DNA of 64,000 bases from Chlorocebus sabaeus (Eukaryota > Chordata > Mammalia > Primates > Cercopithecidae). The stretch is taken from the NCBI RefSeq assembly GCF_047675955.1, contig NC_132911.1, positions 22,838,565 to 22,902,564 on the forward strand. The letters run 5' to 3'. The notes below the pieces were generated by a model. It made no database searches. It was not told where the DNA came from and worked only from the letters and a program-made list of their open reading frames with translations. Positions 59,402 through 64,000 of this stretch are shown piece after piece; position 1 is the stretch's first letter; every line of letters begins with the position of its first letter. The position numbers and the translations under genes were made by a program.

Positions 59402-59431
59402 CCCAGTACCTGCATTTTTAAAGTGATTCCA

Positions 59432-59741
59432 GGCCAGGAGCGATGGCTCACACCTGTAATCCCAGCACTTTGGGAGGCCGAGGTGGGTGGATCACGAGGT
59501 CAAGAGATTAAGACCATCATGGCCAACATGGTGAAACCCTATCTCTACTAAAAATACAAAAAAATAGCCCAGAGTGGCGGCAGGTGCCTGTAGTCCCAGC
59601 TACTTGGGAGGCTGAGGCAGGAGAATAGTATGAACCCAGGAGGCAGAGCTTGCAGTGAGCCAAGATCGCCCCACTGCACTCCTGTCTGGGCGACAGAGCG
59701 AGACTCCATCTCAAAAAAAAAAAAAAATTAATTAATTTAAA
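59432..59741 (+). mobile_element. Alu SINE
   Basis: Plus-strand Alu. Exact target-site duplications AAAGTGATTCCA at 59420-59431 and 59742-59753. Only 30 bp from an Alu in the other orientation. Confidence 0.93.
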
Positions 59742-59754
59742 AAAGTGATTCCAA

Positions 59755-60300
59755 TCCTTAGCTACATTGGCCAGTGGTAGCCAGCTTTCAAGATGGCCCT
59801 AGCAACCCTACCTTGTGTCTCACGTTTGTGTAATCTCCTCCACTCTCTACCAGGGTTAGTCTGTGTGATCCATAGAATACAGTGAAATGATGGCCTATCA
59901 CTTCCAAGATTAAGTTATGAAACGTGACTTCCATCCTGTGCTCTTTCTCTCACTCTCCTTTGCCTCACTCGCTGTGAGGGAAGATGACCACCATGTCCTG
60001 AGGCCACTCAGGCAGCCTACAAAGAGGCCCCATAGAGAGGAAGAGAGGGCTACAGTCTACAGCTAGCAAGGAACCACAGCCTGCCAACAACCATAACAGC
60101 CTGTGTGGGAGGGGACCTTCCAGCCCCCACTGACAGCCTGCGTGCAATTCCATGAGAGACCCTGAGCAGAATCAAGAAGCTAAGCCGCTCCTCAATTCCT
60201 GACTCTCAGAAACCGTGTGAGATAACAAAGATTCATTGTTTTCAGCTGCAAAATCTGGGTACAATTTGTTATGCAGCAATTGATAACTAACACATTTTCC
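59755..60300 (+). repeat. MLT1-like MaLR LTR (probable)
   Basis: AAACCGTGTGAGATAACAAA, 'caatttgttatgcagcaat' and GATAACTAACACA resemble the end of the MLT1 LTR group; CATGAGAGACCCTGAGCAGA lies upstream. Subfamily not assigned. Confidence 0.5.
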
Positions 60301-60641
60301 TACCCAAAGGGCAAGCCCCTGAACATGGCACAGGAGGTGTTTCATGCCCATCTTTCCAGCTTCAGTTAACTCTACTCCCAGATGCACTCTCCCCGAGATC
60401 AACCTTCCCACCTCTGTGCCTCTGTCCACGCTGTTCCTTGTGCCTGGAAATGCCCTTTCCCCATGGATGGGATTCCCTTCTCCAGAAATCCTTCCCTAAA
60501 CTGCCCTTGCATCTAATCCCATTGGGTTAGGTACCCTCCTTCCTGCTCACATACATTTCTTGAAATCAATACACAAAAAGCGAGCTGCATGGAAGAGGAA
60601 AAATGTTTGCATGACGGAGACATCAAAAGCACATGACTTGC

Positions 60642-60817
60642 CTCTATCTGGTTGATCAACGAATTGTCAAATTTGAACCCAGGAATCCTTTTGTCGCTGC
60701 ACACCACACCGACGTCCTCCGTGTGCTTGCAGTCGGTGACGCCCCAGCCATTGGAGGTGCATGCTGCAAGGGTCGCCTCATTGCCAGTACAGTGAAGATT
60801 GTCCAACCAGATGGGCC
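60642..60817 (-). CDS. LOXL2: LOXL2 exon 3: second half of SRCR1
   Basis: Encodes the last two bases of Gly119 and residues 120-177: PIWLDNLHCTGNEATLAAC to FKFDNSLINQIE. Cys128, Cys138, Cys148 and Cys158 belong to SRCR1. Acceptor AG at 60818-60819 (phase 1). The donor is non-canonical: the exon ends ATAGAG and the intron starts GCAAGT at 60641. No GT nearby keeps the frame, and exon 4 begins with the expected Asn178. It is the most 5' coding exon in the window. Confidence 0.96.
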
Positions 60818-61084
60818 CTGAAGGAGGCAGAGAGGAGAGAAACCAAGAGATGTCTCAATGCAGGTCTGAGTCTTTGAGGGACACCAGTATCTTACATGGA
60901 AAGAGAATTTTTCTCTAATTTTGGCAGCTGTGTGTGGCCATCAATTAATTTTTATTATATTAAGATACTGCACGTAGTTCGAGACCACCTGGATTCCCAC
61001 ACCACAGTAAGCAGCTGATGTGATTTGGGGATGTGGTAGGTTGAACATGATTAGGATAGAAATTAGATTTAAGCCCAGAGGTCA

Positions 61085-61290
61085 CATGGGATAGTGGAAA
61101 GAGCAGAGCTTTGGGTACCAAGCCGGGTTTGAGCTCTCGTTCAGCCAGGGTCAAGGGCCCTTTTTCTTATCCGTAAAGTGGGACTAACAATGACACTTCA
61201 GCTGCACAGCTGTGTGCAGATCAGAGATACTACGAAGCATGTGCCTAGTCCACTGCTGGCCATAGTTACTAAAAAATAGTGATGATGATG
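61085..61290 (+). repeat. MIR SINE
   Basis: 'ggatagtggaaagagcagag', CTTATCCGTAAAGTGGGAC and CATGTGCCTAGTCCACTGC are MIR. Confidence 0.65.
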
Positions 61291-61404
61291 ATGTTTTACT
61301 GGCACTGATTATGGCACAAGCCAGTCTCACCTTCTATCTGTAGCAGAGGCTGAACTCTGACCCTTCAGGGAGGAACTAAACTCTCCTGCCACTGAAGATT
61401 TGGG

Positions 61405-61713
61405 TTTTTTGTTGTGGTGGTGGTGGTGGTTGTGTGAGGTAGAGTCTGGCTCTGTCTCCAGGCTGGGGTATAGTGGGGCGATCTCGGTTCACTGCAACCT
61501 CTGCCTCCTGGGTTCTAGTGATTCTCCTGCCTCAGCCTCCGAAGTAGCTGGGACTATAGGCGTGCGCCACCATGCCCAGCTTATTTTTTGTATTTAGTGG
61601 AGACGGGGTTTCACCATGTTGGCCAGGATGGTCTCGATCTCCTGACCGTGTGATCTGCCTGCCTTGGCCTCCCAAAGTGCTGGAATTACAGGCATGAGCC
61701 ACTACGCCCGGCC
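61405..61713 (-). mobile_element. Alu SINE with GGT-repeat tail
   Basis: Inverted Alu; the tail has become GGTGGTGGTGGTGG (about 61416-61430). Ends GCCCGGCC. Confidence 0.9.
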
Positions 61714-62074
61714 TGGTTTGAGGTTTTTAAGGCATTTTCACATGTAGTATCTCCTTGGTCTTCCAATACCTAGAGGATGAGGTGGCATAATTATCCCACA
61801 CCCCTTGAGCCCAGAAGCCTGGGCCTTGACTTCCTATTCAGCTCCTCTTACTTCTCAACGTTTCCCATCACTGGCTCAGAGACAGCCCAGCCAGACTGGC
61901 CCATGGAACCACCTCATTATGTTCCAGAAGGCCACCATGGGACTCTGCTTACCTCCTGTTTTTCTTCTCACTTGCAGTAAGTAGAGAATTCAGCATGCAA
62001 AGTCCTAGAGGGTGAACCACAGTGAAGCACTACTTCACACCCTTAGGATGGCTACTATCAAAACAACAGAAAAT

Positions 62075-62415
62075 GGGCCAGGCGCAGTGGCTCACACCTG
62101 TAATCCCAGCACTTGGGGAGGCCGAGGCGGGTGGATCACAAGGTCAGGAGATTGAGACCATCCTGGCCAACATGGTGAAACCCTGTCTCTACTAAAATAC
62201 AAAAAATTAGCCAGGCGCGGTGGCGCGTGCCTATAATCCCAGCTACTCAGAAGGCTGAGACAGGGGAATGGCTTGAGCCTGGGAGGCAGAGGTTGCAGTG
62301 AGCTGAGATCACAACACTGCACTCCAGTCTGGCAACAGAGCAAGACTCTGTCTCAAAAAACAAAACAAAACAAAAAAAGAAACAAAAAAACCCCCCAAAA
62401 AACAAAACAAAAAAA
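62075..62415 (+). mobile_element. Alu SINE nested in L1
   Basis: Plus-strand Alu with a long A-rich tail (62356-62415). Flanking ACAGAAAATG / CCAGAAAATG mark the target. Confidence 0.92.
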
Positions 62416-63012
62416 CCAGAAAATGACAGTGCTGGCAAGGGTGTGGAAACTGGAACCGTTGTGCACTGTCAATGGGAATGCAAAATGGTACAGGTGCTAT
62501 AGAAAACAGTATGGTGTTTCCTTAAAAAATTAAAAGTAAAATTACCACATGATCCAGCAAAAGAATTGAAAACAGGGTATCTAAGAGGTATCTGCACACC
62601 TGTGTTCATAACAGCATTATTCACAATAGCCGAGAGGTGGGAGCAACCCAGGTATCCATCAATGAAATGTGGTCTATCCATACAATGGAATATTAGTCAG
62701 CCTTCAAAAGGGAGGAAACTCTGAAACCTGCTGCAATATGGATGATTCATAAAGACATGATGCTAGGTGAAATAAGCCAGTCCCAAAAGACAAATATCAT
62801 ATGGGGTATCTAGAAGAGTCAAATTCATTGAAACAGAAAGTAGAGTGGTAGCTGCCAGGGCCTGGGATGAGAAAGAAATGAGTGTGGTTGTTTAATTGGT
62901 ACAGAGTTTCAGTTTTGCAAGATGGAACAGTCTGGAGATGGACGGCGATGATGGCTGCACAACAATGTGAATATACTTAACACTACTGAACTATACACTT
63001 AAAAATGTTTAA

Positions 63013-63312
63013 GGCTGGGCTGGACACAGTTCACACCTGTAATCTCAACACTTTGGGAGGCCAAGGCGGGAGGATCCTTCAAGCTCAGGAGTCCGAGACC
63101 AGCCTGCGCAACCTAGCGAGACCTCATCTCTACTAAAAATCAAAACATTTAGCTGGGCATGGTGGCGCATGCCTGTAGTCCTAGCTATTCAGGAGGCCGA
63201 GGTGGGAGAACTGCTTGAGCCCAGAAGGTTGAGGCTGCAGTGAGCTGTGATTGTGCCATTGCACTCCAGCCTGGGTGACAGTGAGACCCTGTCTCCAAAA
63301 AAAACCCCAAAA
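63013..63312 (+). mobile_element. Alu SINE nested in L1
   Basis: Plus-strand Alu from GGCTGGGCTGGACACAG to AAAACCCCAAAAAG, cutting the L1 3' UTR at TTTAAGG / GTTAAGG. Confidence 0.9.
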
Positions 63313-63479
63313 AGTTAAGGTGGTAAATTTTATGTGATGCGCATCTTGCCATAATTTTTTTTAAAATCATAAAGTACTAGAGGGTCTTCAAATAATGATT
63401 TTTATAAGTGCTGCTGAAAAAATGAAAGAAAACAAAACTAAACCTCTCATTTTTCTCACAGCTCCTTTTAGGAGTCTGG

Positions 63480-63675
63480 AGCAGCAGACATAGTCAAACA
63501 AACCTGGGTTCAAGTTCTATCTGCCACACACTGGGGCACTGTGTGATGCGGGCAACTGCCTCACCACACCTGCTTCTCATTTCTAAAGCCAAACTAATGA
63601 TGCCGAGCAAACAGGGTGCCATGGAGACTCAGTGAGGTAATGTATGTGCCTGGTACACTTTCAACTACCCTTTCC
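63480..63675 (+). repeat. MIR SINE
   Basis: 'caaacctgggttcaagttct', GGGCAACTGCCTCACCAC and GTATGTGCCTGGTACACTTT are a good MIR match. Confidence 0.68.
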
Positions 63676-64000
63676 CCTTCCTTCTTCCAGTCCGTCAGAA
63701 AAACAATACATTCTACTGCTTCTATGATGTAAGAGAAAAGCAAATAAAAACATTCCCATTGGAGAGATTAGGAAACCAAGGAGAGAAACAGAGGGTCTTC
63801 AGGGTCGAGAAGGACCCCGGGGCCAGTCTCCTGATGTCCAGGCCCTGCTGAAACGTGTCTGTTCTCACGGTTGCTGGTCAGGGCCCAAATGACAGCACCT
63901 TGGATCCATTGTGGAGAACAAAGAGCTAATTGAAAACATCTGGGCTGAGGTTTTCCAACTGGCTTCTCAATTTGGCCTGGTTTCCAAGCAGTCAAGCTCC

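Larger units (their letters stand above)
41964..60641 (-). other. LOXL2: LOXL2 intron 3 (GC-AG intron)
   Basis: The largest complete intron here (18,678 nt). Its donor is GC (60640-60641) in the context AG|GCAAGT; the acceptor is AG at 41964-41965. It holds at least twelve Alus, an L1PA fragment, a solo LTR7, an MLT1-like repeat, several L2s and MIRs, TG-rich sequence and an L2-derived hairpin. Apparently unique stretches: 42430-43150, 43840-44750, 45610-46920, 51700-53330, 58340-59050. Confidence 0.88.
62018..63370 (+). mobile_element. L1M 3' end split by two Alus
   Basis: End of ORF2 and 3' UTR of an older L1: 'cttaggatggctactatca', ATTATTCACAATAGCCGAG, GGTGATAGCTGCC-type text near 62850, and a GGTAAATTTTATGTGATG end. 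Alus sit at 62075-62415 and 63013-63312. Confidence 0.85.
195..64000 (-). other. LOXL2: LOXL2 gene body, partial (3'UTR to intron 2)
   Basis: Twelve exons joined by consensus splice sites give one continuous reading frame identical in architecture to lysyl oxidase-like 2. The C-terminus ending LNNQLSPQ distinguishes LOXL2 from LOXL3 and LOXL4. The protein is a secreted copper- and LTQ-dependent amine oxidase that crosslinks collagen and elastin; nuclear and intracellular roles have also been reported. Joined exons are 1970 nt: 2 nt of a split Gly codon, 655 codons and a stop. Counting back from a 774-residue human protein puts every known catalytic residue at its human number, so no codon is gained or lost. 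Exons 1 and 2 and the promoter are outside the window. Confidence 0.97.
60818..64000 (-). other. LOXL2: LOXL2 intron 2, partial
   Basis: AG acceptor at 60818-60819; the intron continues past the window. Contains two MIRs, an Alu (61405), and an L1 3' end with two nested Alus. 63680-64000 looks unique. Confidence 0.9.

Noticed and set aside
1054..60817. Gene could be LOXL3 or LOXL4
   Set aside because: The C-terminal tail, glycosylation sites Asn288, Asn455 and Asn644, and residue numbering all match LOXL2.
61266..61295. GATGATGATG run as a coding or regulatory repeat
   Set aside because: A short trinucleotide run at the end of a MIR, with nothing else to support a function.

Overview
The window is primate nuclear DNA. 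Its only gene is LOXL2 (lysyl oxidase-like 2), transcribed from the minus strand. Twelve coding exons (exons 3 to 14 of the 14-exon human scheme) can be placed to the base. They join in frame into 655 complete residues plus one split glycine codon, matching human residues 119-774. The copper ligands (His626, His628, His630), quinone-cofactor residues (Lys653, Tyr689), three N-glycosylation sequons (Asn288, Asn455, Asn644) and a proprotein-convertase site after Lys317 all fall at their human numbers. Exons 1-2 (5'UTR, signal peptide, first half of SRCR1) lie beyond position 64000.

Organism: Alu-rich introns show a primate. Several young Alus carry features I associate with Old World monkey AluY, such as 'gctcaagcctgtaatc' and 'actagccgggcg', and the protein differs from remembered human LOXL2 at a handful of residues. 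An Old World monkey is the best guess.

Layout in plus coordinates, which run 3' to 5' along the gene: 3'UTR with poly(A) signal (about 195-1053); exons 14 to 10, mostly lysyl oxidase catalytic domain (1054-13393); exons 9 and 8, SRCR4 (17507-20558); exons 7 and 6, SRCR3 (22959-30073); exons 5 and 4, SRCR2 (34240-41963); exon 3, second half of SRCR1 (60642-60817); partial intron 2 to the end. Exons occupy about 3% of the window. The rest is intron holding Alu, MIR, L2, L1 and LTR copies and a few simple-sequence arrays. No RNA gene, CRISPR array or second protein gene was found.

The product is a secreted copper amine oxidase that deaminates lysines in collagen and elastin. Four SRCR domains precede the catalytic domain, and cleavage between SRCR2 and SRCR3 releases a shorter form.

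Best leads outside ordinary annotation: a roughly 100-bp near-perfect L2-derived hairpin in intron 3 resembling a microRNA precursor (49288-49389); a GC-AG intron after exon 3; a 430-bp C/A-only array in intron 5; an intact solo LTR7 antisense to LOXL2; and an inverted Alu pair only 30 bp apart. I saw no clearly novel multi-gene system.
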